Below are positions 1 through 7,546 of a DNA stretch of 64,000 nucleotides, piece after piece; within the stretch, counting starts at the first letter, position 1, and every line of letters starts with the position of its first letter. Below the pieces are notes generated by a model, which was not told the origin of the DNA, made no database searches, and saw nothing but the letters and a program-made list of their open reading frames with translations. Source of the DNA: an uncultured Clostridia bacterium (GTDB lineage: Bacteria; Bacillota; Clostridia; Oscillospirales; Acutalibacteraceae); the NCBI GenBank assembly GCA_945912145.1, contig CAMEBF010000009.1, positions 28,278-92,277 on the forward strand. The letters are read 5' to 3'. Made by a program: the position numbers and the translations under genes.

Positions 1-173
1 TTCGCCGTCTCTTCGACGGACTTCTCAAACTTCCGCTTGAGTGCCTTGTTTTCCCGTCGCAGCTCCTTGATCTGATCTTCCATCGCGTGATTCGCCAGAA
101 TGTCAATGATCAGATAAACGATTCCGCCCAACGCAAACAACGCGATCGCCGCCGCTAAATAGATTTCAGACAT
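1..173 (-). CDS. Small membrane protein of the integrative element, partial at window edge
   Basis: An open frame starts with ATG at 173 and runs off the left edge after 57 codons. The start has a full AGGAGGT ribosome site seven bases upstream, inside the end of the preceding gene. Residues 4-27 form one hydrophobic segment, followed by a strongly charged stretch with coiled-coil character (EDQIKELRRENKALKRKFEK). This suggests a one-pass membrane protein with a cytoplasmic helical tail. I do not recognise a family. It overlaps the upstream helix-turn-helix gene by 8 bases, so it is probably co-transcribed with the element's early genes. Confidence 0.6.
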   Translation of the reverse strand, partial: MSEIYLAAAIALFALGGIVYLIIDILANHAMEDQIKELRRENKALKRKFEKSVEETA

Positions 174-537
174 TTCGGTCACCTCCTATTTTTCTGATTT
201 TTCCTGTTTCATGTGTTTCTTTCGGACGGTATTTATCGGGATTTGATAAATAGTCCAATAACACATCAAAATCTGCCAATTTTTTTCGACCTGATTCTAC
301 GATCGGAATCATTCTCTGTTTATAGATTCTATAAATGGTAGATTCCGTTATCTGTGTATTCGGGTCCATTTCTTTTATGGCTTCATACGCCCTTTTTGAC
401 GTTTTCATGCGTCTTGTTCTTTCGATCGGCGCATCCGGAGAAGCAATCAGTTCTCCGTCGCTGACGTTAACCGAAATACCGAGTTTTGCAAACAACGCAG
501 CGACCTCACTCGGTTCGGCGCTGATTTTAATTTCCAT
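166..537 (-). CDS. Helix-turn-helix, excisionase-like small protein
   Basis: This 123-residue protein belongs to the leftward gene cluster of the integrative element. I chose the ATG at 537 (MEIKISAEPSE) because a GAGAGG ribosome site lies just upstream; an ATG at 570 has none. The segment around residues 65-100 (ITESTIYRIYKQRMIPIVESGRK) resembles the winged-helix fold of excisionase and MerR-type DNA-binding domains: helix, turn, recognition helix, then a basic wing. A role in excision or early gene control is an inference from this segment and its position downstream of the Cro-like gene. Family membership is not certain. Confidence 0.6.
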   Translation of the reverse strand: MEIKISAEPSEVAALFAKLGISVNVSDGELIASPDAPIERTRRMKTSKRAYEAIKEMDPNTQITESTIYRIYKQRMIPIVESGRKKLADFDVLLDYLSNPDKYRPKETHETGKIRKIGGDRNV

Positions 538-559
538 ATTGTAACCTCTCTCCTGAAAA

Positions 560-775
560 CTATTTTCCATTCATTTCCACTTTGTCGGCGTCCGTCTCGC
601 AGGCGTTCTGAATCTTCGCGATATTTTTCTCGATCTGAAAAAGATGCGCTCCAATCGCTTTCAGAGCCTCGTATGTAGCCTTGTTCCTTTTCATCTCCGA
701 GCTGACTTTCTGCCGAAGCTCTGACAGCTCCATGTCGTAGATGTCCCCGATGCCGGGGATTTCGCTTAATTTCAT
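560..775 (-). CDS. Hypothetical 71-residue protein of the element's early operon
   Basis: The start at 775 (MKLSEIPGIGDIYDMELS) is fixed by an AGGAGG site six bases upstream. The protein is short, helical and charged, with no signal peptide or membrane segment. I do not recognise a family. It lies between the Cro-like gene and the excisionase-like gene on the same strand. A 20-bp palindrome at 795-814, just upstream of its ribosome site, matches the operator of the switch region, so this gene could be repressed independently of the gene before it. Confidence 0.55.
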   Translation of the reverse strand: MKLSEIPGIGDIYDMELSELRQKVSSEMKRNKATYEALKAIGAHLFQIEKNIAKIQNACETDADKVEMNGK

Positions 776-794
776 TGGTTGACCTCCTTTTAAG

Positions 795-814
795 ATGTCG
801 CATTTATGCGACAT
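795..814. promoter_or_regulatory. Palindromic operator, ATGTCGCAT-TT-ATGCGACAT
   Basis: The two 9-base arms are perfect inverted repeats around a TT centre. The site overlaps the stop codon of the Cro-like gene and precedes the next ribosome site. The same core (TCGCATTTATGCGA) recurs at 1041-1054 in the divergent switch region, so both are probably bound by the same element-encoded repressor. Confidence 0.75.
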
Positions 815-1022
815 ACTGGGCAAAAAAAATATCCATCACATCGGAATAATCAAGATTCAACGCGGTTGCGATTGCATCTGCTTCCTTGATCGAGAATGTT
901 TCTCCATTTGCCGAAATTTTCCGATAAAATGTACTTTTGTCTATCGGGAGATTTTCGGCAAAAGTATTTAATGAAAAACCCATCTCGGCGATTTTTCCGC
1001 GCAGTTTGTTGATATTGACCAT
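804..1022 (-). CDS. Cro/XRE-type DNA-binding protein
   Basis: This 72-residue protein carries a single helix-turn-helix that fills most of its length (NKLRGKIAEMGFSLNTFAENL, then STFYRKISANGE). It is typical in size for phage Cro-type or small XRE repressors. The ATG at 1022 is preferred over an in-frame GTG at 1031 because AGGAGG sits eight bases before it, and the GTG lies inside that site. It is transcribed away from the S24-type repressor gene, the classic layout of a lysis/lysogeny or transfer switch. A TTGACA-17-TACCAT promoter is readable at 1068-1090 on the minus strand. Its exact role is inferred from position. Confidence 0.75.
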   Translation of the reverse strand: MVNINKLRGKIAEMGFSLNTFAENLPIDKSTFYRKISANGETFSIKEADAIATALNLDYSDVMDIFFAQYVA

Positions 1023-1186
1023 GATTATCACCTCCTAAAATCGCATTTATGCGACATCCTTATGGTATCATACATTTTTTGCATTGTCAATAACTTTTTT
1101 GCATTTCATGCGATTTTTTTTAATTTTTTCAAAAATACTGTTGCAATTTTGCGAAACATATGATATATTATGAACAGGTGATTTAT
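1023..1186. promoter_or_regulatory. Divergent promoter-operator region of the element's genetic switch
   Basis: Leftward, TTGACA (1085-1090) and TACCAT (1068-1073) are spaced by 17 bases. Rightward, TTGCAA (1141-1146) and TATATT (1164-1169) are also spaced by 17. Between and within them lie a perfect operator TCGCATTTATGCGA (1041-1054), a looser copy GCATTTCATGCGA (1101-1113) and a half-site TTTGCGAA inside the rightward spacer. This arrangement fits two repressors competing for shared sites. Confidence 0.75.
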
Positions 1187-1828
1187 ATGACAATAGGTGA
1201 ACGTATAAAAAAGAGAAGAAAAGAAATCGGATTGACTGTTGACGATCTTGCAAATCTGATAGGAAAAAACAGAGCAACAATATATCGTTATGAAAGCGAT
1301 GATATAGAAAATCTTCCTGTAACAGTATTGGAACCCCTTGCAAGCGCATTGAGAATATCACCGGCAGAATTATTTGGATGGGACAGCGAAACGGGAAAGA
1401 AATATGATGATGTTCTTTCTATCCCTGGCATTATGCCGATCCCGAAGACAGTCAAGCGTCCCCGTCTCGGTGCTATTGCCTGCGGCGAGCCGATCCTGGC
1501 CGAAGAGAATTTCGACGGTTACGACGATGTGCCGGATGGAATCCCATGTGATTTCACGCTTATTTGCGAGGGTGACAGCATGATCAACGCCAGAATCCAT
1601 GACGGCGACATCGTTTACATCAAACAGCAGCCGACAGTCGAAAACGGACAGATTGCCGCGATCATGATCGACGGTGAGACGACGCTGAAGCGCGTCTATA
1701 TCGACGGTGACAGACTGACGACTATCCCAGAGAATCCTGCCTACAAGCCGCATACATACATCGGTGAAGAGCTGAACAATATCCGGATCATCGGTCTGGC
1801 GACTGGATTTACCAGTATATTAACCTAA
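1187..1828 (+). CDS. CI/LexA-like repressor with S24 self-cleavage domain
   Basis: This 213-residue repressor maintains the integrated state and is predicted to inactivate itself during DNA damage. The N-terminal XRE helix-turn-helix covers about residues 3-60. The C-terminal S24 peptidase domain has the Ala-Cys-Gly cleavage site near residue 99, the catalytic serine in EGDSM (Ser131) and the general-base lysine in TTLKRV (Lys168), so cleavage should be possible. I chose the ATG at 1187 because GGTGA lies upstream and residue 1 then begins the HTH. It is divergent from the Cro-like gene and followed closely by the GIY-YIG gene on the same strand, suggesting that gene is expressed from the prophage. 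Confidence 0.9.
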   Translation: MTIGERIKKRRKEIGLTVDDLANLIGKNRATIYRYESDDIENLPVTVLEPLASALRISPAELFGWDSETGKKYDDVLSIPGIMPIPKTVKRPRLGAIACGEPILAEENFDGYDDVPDGIPCDFTLICEGDSMINARIHDGDIVYIKQQPTVENGQIAAIMIDGETTLKRVYIDGDRLTTIPENPAYKPHTYIGEELNNIRIIGLATGFTSILT

Positions 1829-1862
1829 TTCATAATTAAAATTTTACAGGAAGTGTGAGAAT

Positions 1863-3569
1863 ATGATTTGCAAAAACTGTGGAGCGAACCTCCCTGACGG
1901 AACGACATTCTGCCCAAGCTGCGGACAGAACCTACAGAGTTCAGCACCGGTTATGGTCAAGAAATCAAATGACAAATTAAAAAAGATAGGCATTGTTACC
2001 GCTATTATTGCATTTATTCCCGGTCTTTTATTTCCAGGCGGAAGTCTGATCTTCCTGATCGGTGCCATACCGCTGATCATCTATGTCGTGCAATCAAATA
2101 AATCTGCAAAGCAGCAAGAATTTATGATTCAAACCATCACCGCGTCCAACGGCCAACTGCAAACAGAAATCACTTATCTTCGGAATCGTTTTCATGATCT
2201 CGGTTTTCAGACATATGATGAAACCGTCGCGGCCATTGCAAAGGCGAAATCCGAAGCGGAATCCGAATTGAAAAGTATTAACGACAAAATAGAAGTCAGT
2301 AAATCAATTCAAAATGACATGACGAGAAAAAACAATGAACTGTCACAGCAGTCTGAAAAGCTGACAAAACAGGTCGAATCGCTTGAAAGAAAGCTCCTGA
2401 AAGAAAAAGAATTGTACTCTGCTGTTACTTATGCAGTAGATTCGTATTTTGAATACGATCCGTCTCTTGATAAATGCAAAATTCCCACATATATGGCAGA
2501 GTTGTATGATGAGCTTGCGCCAACGGTCACACTCCGTATTCACTCTATGGACGTCAAAACCCTCAACAAGGCTTTCCGTGATAACGATAAGCAGATTACC
2601 GATCTTCTCTCGCAGTATCAGGTAAGATATTCTACAAAGGCAAACAAGGCGCTCTACAGTCTGATGGTGATCGGTCTTCGCTCTGAACTTCAAAATATCC
2701 TGACCAACCTGAAATTTGATAAGCTCGACAATGCTATTGAACAGATCAGGACCGTCACCGCCAAATATATCGCGATTGCCGAGGAGGGAAATCAGAATAT
2801 TGCGTCAACCCTGACAAAGTTTATAGGCGCAGCGGAATATCTGTTTATTAACGCCGCCAAAATCGAATATGACTACTATGTGAAAAAAGAACAGGCCAGA
2901 CAGGAACAGATCGCTATCAGAGAGCAAATGCGTCAGGAAGCGCAGGAGCGTAAAGAACTGGAAGCGCAAAAGAAGAAGATCGAAGAGGAAGAGAGTAAAT
3001 ACCACAGCGAGATTGAGAAAGTAAAACAGCAGATGCTTGAAGCCTCAGAGGCTGAAAAGGCCGCCTACGAAGCAAAAATACTTGAACTGAAATCGCAGCT
3101 ATCCGATATTACAGTCAAAAAAGATACGATCATCAACCTACAGAACGGAAAAGCCGGCAATATATATATCATCAGTAACCTTGGATCTTTCGGCGAAAAT
3201 GTATTCAAAGTCGGCATGACGCGCCGTTTGAATCCACAGGAACGAGTTGACGAACTGGGTTCTGCAAGTGTTCCGTTTAAGTTCGACGTTCATAGCTTTA
3301 TTTTCTCTAATGACGCCGTATCACTCGAAACAGAACTGCATCGCAGACTGAACGATAAGCGTGTTAATAAAGTCAACCTACGAAAAGAATTTTTCCATGC
3401 TACTGTTGACGAACTGGAATCGCTTGTCGCAGAGATTGACCCAACCGCAGAATTTAATAAAACGATGGCGGCCGAAGAGTACAGACAGTCTATTTCAGGG
3501 GAAATCTGTGCGACATATAGTTCTGATGATTTTCCTTTTGAAACAGATGACGACTTGATCGAAGCCTGA
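1863..3569 (+). CDS. Zinc-ribbon, membrane, coiled-coil protein with GIY-YIG (T5orf172) domain
   Basis: This 568-residue protein joins four parts. A zinc ribbon occupies residues 1-24 (CKNC..CPSCG). A hydrophobic pair of segments spans about residues 40-75. A long charged coiled coil with a DUF4041-like middle covers about 95-420. A C-terminal T5orf172 domain spans about 430-525, with NIYIISNLG, VFKVGMTRR and the ELHRRLND region as its GIY-YIG-type hallmarks. Related DUF4041/T5orf172 proteins are common in phages and mobile elements; their biochemical role is poorly defined, but the fold is that of nucleases. It lies 34 bases after the repressor gene with an AGGAAG ribosome site, so it is probably made in the integrated state. 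A role in superinfection exclusion or defence is inference. Confidence 0.8.
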   Translation: MICKNCGANLPDGTTFCPSCGQNLQSSAPVMVKKSNDKLKKIGIVTAIIAFIPGLLFPGGSLIFLIGAIPLIIYVVQSNKSAKQQEFMIQTITASNGQLQTEITYLRNRFHDLGFQTYDETVAAIAKAKSEAESELKSINDKIEVSKSIQNDMTRKNNELSQQSEKLTKQVESLERKLLKEKELYSAVTYAVDSYFEYDPSLDKCKIPTYMAELYDELAPTVTLRIHSMDVKTLNKAFRDNDKQITDLLSQYQVRYSTKANKALYSLMVIGLRSELQNILTNLKFDKLDNAIEQIRTVTAKYIAIAEEGNQNIASTLTKFIGAAEYLFINAAKIEYDYYVKKEQARQEQIAIREQMRQEAQERKELEAQKKKIEEEESKYHSEIEKVKQQMLEASEAEKAAYEAKILELKSQLSDITVKKDTIINLQNGKAGNIYIISNLGSFGENVFKVGMTRRLNPQERVDELGSASVPFKFDVHSFIFSNDAVSLETELHRRLNDKRVNKVNLRKEFFHATVDELESLVAEIDPTAEFNKTMAAEEYRQSISGEICATYSSDDFPFETDDDLIEA

Positions 3570-3598
3570 CAAAAATAAAAAAAAGAAAGGTGAACAAC

Positions 3599-4192
3599 AT
3601 GAAAAAAGCATTATCAATCATTTTCAGCATCATTTTACTGGCGACCATGACAATCGGATCATACGCAAAAACAATGGTGATCGGAGATGTAAACGGAGAC
3701 GGTCGCGTTACCGCTCAGGATGCTCGTCTTATTCTTCGGATTGCGGCAGGGCTGGAACCGTCTCTCGGCACAGTCGAGATTCAGGACGGTGAGCAGTCAA
3801 CCGATCAGGACGTTTACACGATCGGCACCACATGGCGTGTTGCAGGTCAGTGGGAGCTGACGATTACAAATGTCAGAGAATCAGACTACAGAAGTGAATA
3901 CTCTGATAGAAATCCTGAAGCAGCTTACATCGTCGAATATACCTATAAAAACATCGGATATTCAGACGGTCTTTATATGCTTATTGACGATACAATCGTT
4001 GACTGCGCAGGAAAAATGGGCTACAGCTATTCAGGAGATATTTCATATTATCCTGATAAGGTTCCAGTAGGTGCATATTGCGAAGCGGAGGAATGTATCG
4101 GTGTTGATCATGCCGGCAACTTTACGCTTTATGTATCACAGTATGACAGTAATGGAAACGAGCAAAAAGCAACATTCCTGATCGAGGTATAA
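3599..4192 (+). CDS. Secreted protein with a single dockerin repeat
   Basis: The 197-residue product has a clear signal peptide (residues 1-24, ending GSYA) and one dockerin/EF-hand-like calcium loop at about residues 29-50 (GDVNGDGRVTAQDARLILR). Classical type I dockerins carry two such repeats; only one is visible here. The rest (about 70-197) is a beta-rich domain resembling the extracellular DUF4352/DUF5067 class of accessory domains, an identification I hold loosely. The ATG at 3599 follows AAAGGTG; an in-frame GTG at 3590 is less likely. Its location inside an integrative element, between a prophage-type gene and the integrase, makes it cargo. A dockerin implies docking to a cohesin or calcium binding at the surface. 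Confidence 0.75.
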   Translation: MKKALSIIFSIILLATMTIGSYAKTMVIGDVNGDGRVTAQDARLILRIAAGLEPSLGTVEIQDGEQSTDQDVYTIGTTWRVAGQWELTITNVRESDYRSEYSDRNPEAAYIVEYTYKNIGYSDGLYMLIDDTIVDCAGKMGYSYSGDISYYPDKVPVGAYCEAEECIGVDHAGNFTLYVSQYDSNGNEQKATFLIEV

Positions 4193-4194
4193 AA

Positions 4195-4268
4195 TAAAAA
4201 AATCCGCCTCTCCGACTGGACCTCGGAAGGACGGATCATATAGGGAGTGTGTTACACTCGCCCACACG
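4195..4268 (-). ncRNA. Candidate small RNA upstream of the integrase
   Basis: On the minus strand TTGATT (4298-4303) and an extended TGCTATACT (-10 at 4274-4279) form a promoter with an 18-base spacer. About 70 bases further on, a strong hairpin (arms 4202-4215 and 4223-4236) is followed by seven T residues, a textbook intrinsic terminator for this strand. No minus-strand reading frame fits between them, so the simplest reading is a short RNA diverging from the integrase gene. It could instead be only a terminator that blocks leftward read-through into the dockerin gene. Confidence 0.45.
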
Positions 4269-4320
4269 GTTTTAGTATAGCACACTCCCCTTGTAAAAAT
4301 CAAGGGGTATTTTTATACCC
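4243..4320. promoter_or_regulatory. Inverted repeats ahead of the integrase gene
   Basis: GGGAGTGTG (4243-4251) is repeated in perfect inversion as CACACTCCC (4281-4289). A second perfect hairpin, GGGTAT-tttt-ATACCC, lies at 4305-4320, ending just before the integrase ribosome site AAAGGAG. These are plausible binding sites for a recombination or control protein, or structures that limit integrase translation. Confidence 0.5.
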
Positions 4321-4339
4321 TTAAAGGAGTGCGCTAAAT

Positions 4340-5527
4340 ATGGCAACAGTAACAAAACGTGGAGATTCATACAGAATCCGTGTTTCAGCCGGTTACGATG
4401 TAAACGGAAAGCAGATCGTGAAATCCATGACATGGAAGCCGGAGCCCGGCATGACAAAAAAACAGATCGAAAAAGAACTGGAGCGGCAAAAAGTCCTTTT
4501 TGAAGAAAAAGTCAACAGCGGCCAGGCATCAGACAGCAATGTTAAATTCGAGGCTCTTGCGCGTGAATGGCTTGCGCAAACAGAAAAGGCAGGAAATATG
4601 AAGACAAGCTCGTTAGAGCGTCTAAAAGGCTGTCAGGCGCGGACATATGCGGCAATCGGCCATCTGTATGTTACAAAAATCACGATGCGTCAGATCCAGA
4701 GCTTTATCAACAACCTGGCCGAAGACGGCATCAATCAGCAGACCGGCGGCGGATTGTCTACCAAAAGTCAAAAACATTATCTCAATTTCATTTCGGACGT
4801 TTTTCGTTACGCGATCCAGTGCGGTATTGTCAATGATAACCCTTGCCGGAATGTCAGCACAGTCAAATTCGAGCCGTCGCAAAGAGAAGTTTATACCATC
4901 GAAGAAGAAAAGAAAATTTTGAAGAACCTGAAAAATGCGCCGTCAAAATACAGGGTGTTTCTCATGCTCGCGATATTCGGAGGCTTCCGTCGCGGTGAAA
5001 TCCTCGGTTTTGAGTGGAAAGACATTGATTTCGATTCCGGCGTCATATCGGTTGTCAGGACATCATCCTATCAAAACAAATCAACCGGGGTTTATACGAC
5101 GTCACCAAAGACAAAAAGCTCAAGACGGTCTATTCGTCTTCCGGATGAAGTGATCAATGAATTGAAGAAATATAAAACAGAACAAACAAGGCATAGATTG
5201 CTGCTTGGTGATCTGTGGCACGATTCGGATCGGCTGTTCACGCAGGAAGATGGTAAACCGATGCACACGAATACAGTTTATGTGTGGCTGAAAAAATTCT
5301 GCGAACGGAACGATATCCCATTTAAGGGCATCCACGCTTTTCGGCATTCATTCGCGACCGAGATCATACAAAGCGGAGAAGTTGACATCAAAACGGTATC
5401 GGCTGTTCTCGGTCACTCGCAGACATCAACAACGCTGAACATATACGCACACGCATGCGAACAAGCAAACGCAAGAGCAGTTGATGTCATATCCGATCTG
5501 CTCGGAAGCGAAGAAAAAAAAGCATAA
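4340..5527 (+). CDS. int: Tyrosine recombinase / integrase
   Basis: This 395-residue enzyme integrates and excises the element by site-specific recombination. The N-terminus (about 1-55) is an arm-type DNA-binding domain, followed by a SAM-like core-binding domain (about 65-165) and the catalytic domain. The catalytic residues are visible: Arg217 in GGFRRGE, His332 and Arg335 in HAFRH, His359 in LGHS and the nucleophile Tyr369 in LNIYAHA. The protein is full-length for the Tn916/phage type. AAAGGAG precedes the ATG at 4340. It is the last gene before tRNA-Gly, the expected position for an integrase that targets the tRNA 3' end. Confidence 0.95.
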   Translation: MATVTKRGDSYRIRVSAGYDVNGKQIVKSMTWKPEPGMTKKQIEKELERQKVLFEEKVNSGQASDSNVKFEALAREWLAQTEKAGNMKTSSLERLKGCQARTYAAIGHLYVTKITMRQIQSFINNLAEDGINQQTGGGLSTKSQKHYLNFISDVFRYAIQCGIVNDNPCRNVSTVKFEPSQREVYTIEEEKKILKNLKNAPSKYRVFLMLAIFGGFRRGEILGFEWKDIDFDSGVISVVRTSSYQNKSTGVYTTSPKTKSSRRSIRLPDEVINELKKYKTEQTRHRLLLGDLWHDSDRLFTQEDGKPMHTNTVYVWLKKFCERNDIPFKGIHAFRHSFATEIIQSGEVDIKTVSAVLGHSQTSTTLNIYAHACEQANARAVDVISDLLGSEEKKA

Positions 5528-5535
5528 TTCACAAG

Positions 5536-5572
5536 AGCGGACTTCTCAGCTATGAGATTTTCCGCTTTTTAT
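5536..5572 (+). terminator. Intrinsic terminator after the integrase
   Basis: AGCGGA and TCCGCT form the outer stem, with an inner TCTCA/TGAGA pair, followed by a T-rich run. It lies nine bases after the integrase stop codon. Confidence 0.8.
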
Positions 5573-5625
5573 TTAATGCAATAAAGACCAAACAATGACC
5601 AAATCAAAGAAACAATCAAAACTAA

Positions 5626-5665
5626 AAAGCCCGGAATCCTTGAAAAACAGGCATTTCCGGGCTTT
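5626..5665. terminator. Bidirectional terminator between integrase and tRNA-Gly
   Basis: AAAGCCCGGAA (5626-5636) pairs with TTTCCGGGCTTT (5654-5665). T-rich tracts follow on both strands. On the minus strand it is the natural terminator of the tRNA-Gly transcript. Confidence 0.75.
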
Positions 5666-5671
5666 CATTTT

Positions 5672-5692
5672 TGGAGCGGACAACGGGAATCG
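5672..5692. other. Putative attachment site at the tRNA 3' end
   Basis: Tyrosine integrases of this type usually recombine within the T-arm and acceptor 3' half of a tRNA. The integrase lies on this side of the tRNA, so the element-chromosome junction should fall here. The matching repeat at the other end is outside the window, so the exact core cannot be seen. Confidence 0.4.
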
Positions 5693-5745
5693 AACCCGCC
5701 TCTGAGGCTTGGGAAGCGTCTGTTCTACCAATGAACTATGTCCGC
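5672..5745 (-). tRNA. tRNA-Gly (anticodon CCC)
   Basis: The minus strand folds into a full cloverleaf: acceptor GCGGACA/TGTCCGC, D-arm GTTC/GAAC with TTGGTA, anticodon loop TTCCCAA giving CCC, and T-arm with TTCGATT. The 3' CCA is encoded (5672-5674). One pair in the anticodon stem (29-41) is a C-C mismatch, which is unusual. A TATACT -10 box sits upstream at 5754-5759. The integrase gene ends 145 bases from the tRNA 3' end, so this gene is the probable integration target. Confidence 0.9.
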
Positions 5746-5912
5746 ATTGGTATTAGTATAGCACATTCCCGCAAAAAAGTCCATAGAAAAATCGAATTTT
5801 ACATCAGATTTCTTTTATATTCAGCTTCAATGATCCGCTGCATTTCCTCCGGCGATTGTTTGCGGATGTTCCGCGGTTTCCCAATCGCCGAAGTATACTT
5901 TTGCGAAAATAT

Positions 5913-7319
5913 TTATTCTTTTCCGTTCCAGCAATAGGTGCAGAGCTTTTCGCTGCCGATGCCGACGGACTCCATCAGATCGTCAAGCCGATGATACCGC
6001 AAGGATGTAAAATGCAGTTTTTCGCAGATTTTATCGAGCATTTTCTGGTACTTTTCGCTGTCGGGATCGGCGTATTCGTCGAGCACTTCGCGGCCCGGCT
6101 CGCCGCCTTCAAGCTCCTGAATGACGCGCCGTGTAATCAATTCCATTTCCGACGTCGAACGCGAGAAATTCAGGTATTTGCAGCCGAACAGCAGCGGCGG
6201 ACAGGCAGGACGGATATGCACTTCTTTTGCGCCGCTCTGATAGAGAAACTCCGTCGTCTCTCTCAGCTGCGTGCCGCGGACGATGGAGTCGTCAATGAGC
6301 AGCAGGCTTTTTCCCTCAATCAGATCGTGCACGGGAATGAGCTTCATCTTCGCGATCAGATCGCGCTTGCTCTGAATCGTCGGCATGAACGAACGCGGCC
6401 AGGTCGGCGTGTATTTGACGAACGGACGCGAAAACGGAATGCCGGACTCATTGGCATAACCGATGGCGTGCGCGATGCCCGAATCGGGAACGCCGGCAAC
6501 AATATCGGGATGAACGTCGTCCCGTCTTGCCAGGAGACGGCCGCAGTTGTAGCGCATTTTCTCAACGCTGATCCCCTCATAGGAGGACGAGGGATAGCCG
6601 TAATAGACCCAGAGGAAGGTGCAGATTTTCATTTTGTCACCGGGCGCAACAAGCGTTTTGATCTGTTCGGCGTCGAACACGACGATCTCGCCGGGGCCAA
6701 GCTCTTTATAATCCTGATAGCCGAGATTCAAGTATGCGAAGCTCTCGAAGCTCGCGCAGAAGCCGTCTTCCTTTTTGCCGATGACAACAGGTGTGCGTCC
6801 GAGCTTATCACGCGCCGCATAAATGCCCTTCGGCGTCAGGACGAGAATGCTCAGCGAACCGTCCGCCGTTTCCTGCGCGTAACGAATGCCGTCAATAAAA
6901 TTCTCCTTGCGGTTGATCATTGCCGCGACAAGCTCTGTCTGGTTGATTTCGCCGTTCTGCATCTCAAAGAAGTGCGTGTTGCTGCCGATGATCTCTTCGG
7001 CGATCTCATCGATATTATTGATCTTGCCGACCGTCGTCACAGCGTACGTGCCGTGATGCGAGCGCACTAAGATCGGCTGCGCCTCAAAATCGGAAATACA
7101 ACCGATGCCGAGCTGACCGTGCATATCGTTTGACTCTTTTGTAAATTTTGTCCGGAACGGGGCGTTTTCGATATTATGAATCGCCTTGTCAAATCCGTTC
7201 CCGGCATCGTAGACCGCCATGCCGGCTCGTCTTGTGCCGAGATGGGAATGGTAATCCGTACCGAAAAACAAATCAAAAACGCAGTCCTCTTTTGCTGCCA
7301 CGCCGAAAAATCCGCCCAT
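5913..7319 (-). CDS. Amidophosphoribosyltransferase-like protein lacking the N-terminal cysteine
   Basis: The 468-residue protein has the PurF layout: an N-terminal class II glutamine-amidotransferase fold (about 1-230) and a C-terminal phosphoribosyltransferase domain. The PRPP loop LLLIDDSIVRGTQ (about 338-350) is intact. True PurF needs Cys as the first residue of the mature protein (CGIFG) to release ammonia from glutamine. Here the start reads MGGFFG, with Gly in that place, and the usual LQHRGQES motif is LGTRRAGMAVY. I placed the start at 7319 because AGGGG lies eight bases upstream. It may use free ammonia or have another role. It stands alone, without other pur genes, behind a TATAAT box at 7353-7358. 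Confidence 0.8.
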   Translation of the reverse strand: MGGFFGVAAKEDCVFDLFFGTDYHSHLGTRRAGMAVYDAGNGFDKAIHNIENAPFRTKFTKESNDMHGQLGIGCISDFEAQPILVRSHHGTYAVTTVGKINNIDEIAEEIIGSNTHFFEMQNGEINQTELVAAMINRKENFIDGIRYAQETADGSLSILVLTPKGIYAARDKLGRTPVVIGKKEDGFCASFESFAYLNLGYQDYKELGPGEIVVFDAEQIKTLVAPGDKMKICTFLWVYYGYPSSSYEGISVEKMRYNCGRLLARRDDVHPDIVAGVPDSGIAHAIGYANESGIPFSRPFVKYTPTWPRSFMPTIQSKRDLIAKMKLIPVHDLIEGKSLLLIDDSIVRGTQLRETTEFLYQSGAKEVHIRPACPPLLFGCKYLNFSRSTSEMELITRRVIQELEGGEPGREVLDEYADPDSEKYQKMLDKICEKLHFTSLRYHRLDDLMESVGIGSEKLCTYCWNGKE

Positions 7320-7546
7320 AAACATTACCCCTGTATACAATTTTTCGGCTCTATTATAGCAAAGCCTGCAAATCTGTAATTTGCGATATAGAAAAAAACA
7401 AAAAAAAGTTTAACAAATATGATCGTCTCGATTTTCTTTCCCGATATGGATTTTCACGGAAGACTGTGGTATAATAACCTCGAAACACAATCAAAATCAA
7501 AGATTTTGTGTGTTTACGAGAACATTGAACCATAGCGCAAAGCGAA

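Noticed and set aside
5856..7070. A 404-codon open frame on the plus strand
   Set aside because: It lies wholly opposite the PurF-like gene, has no ribosome site and no family-like motifs. It is a by-product of GC-rich codon use on the other strand.
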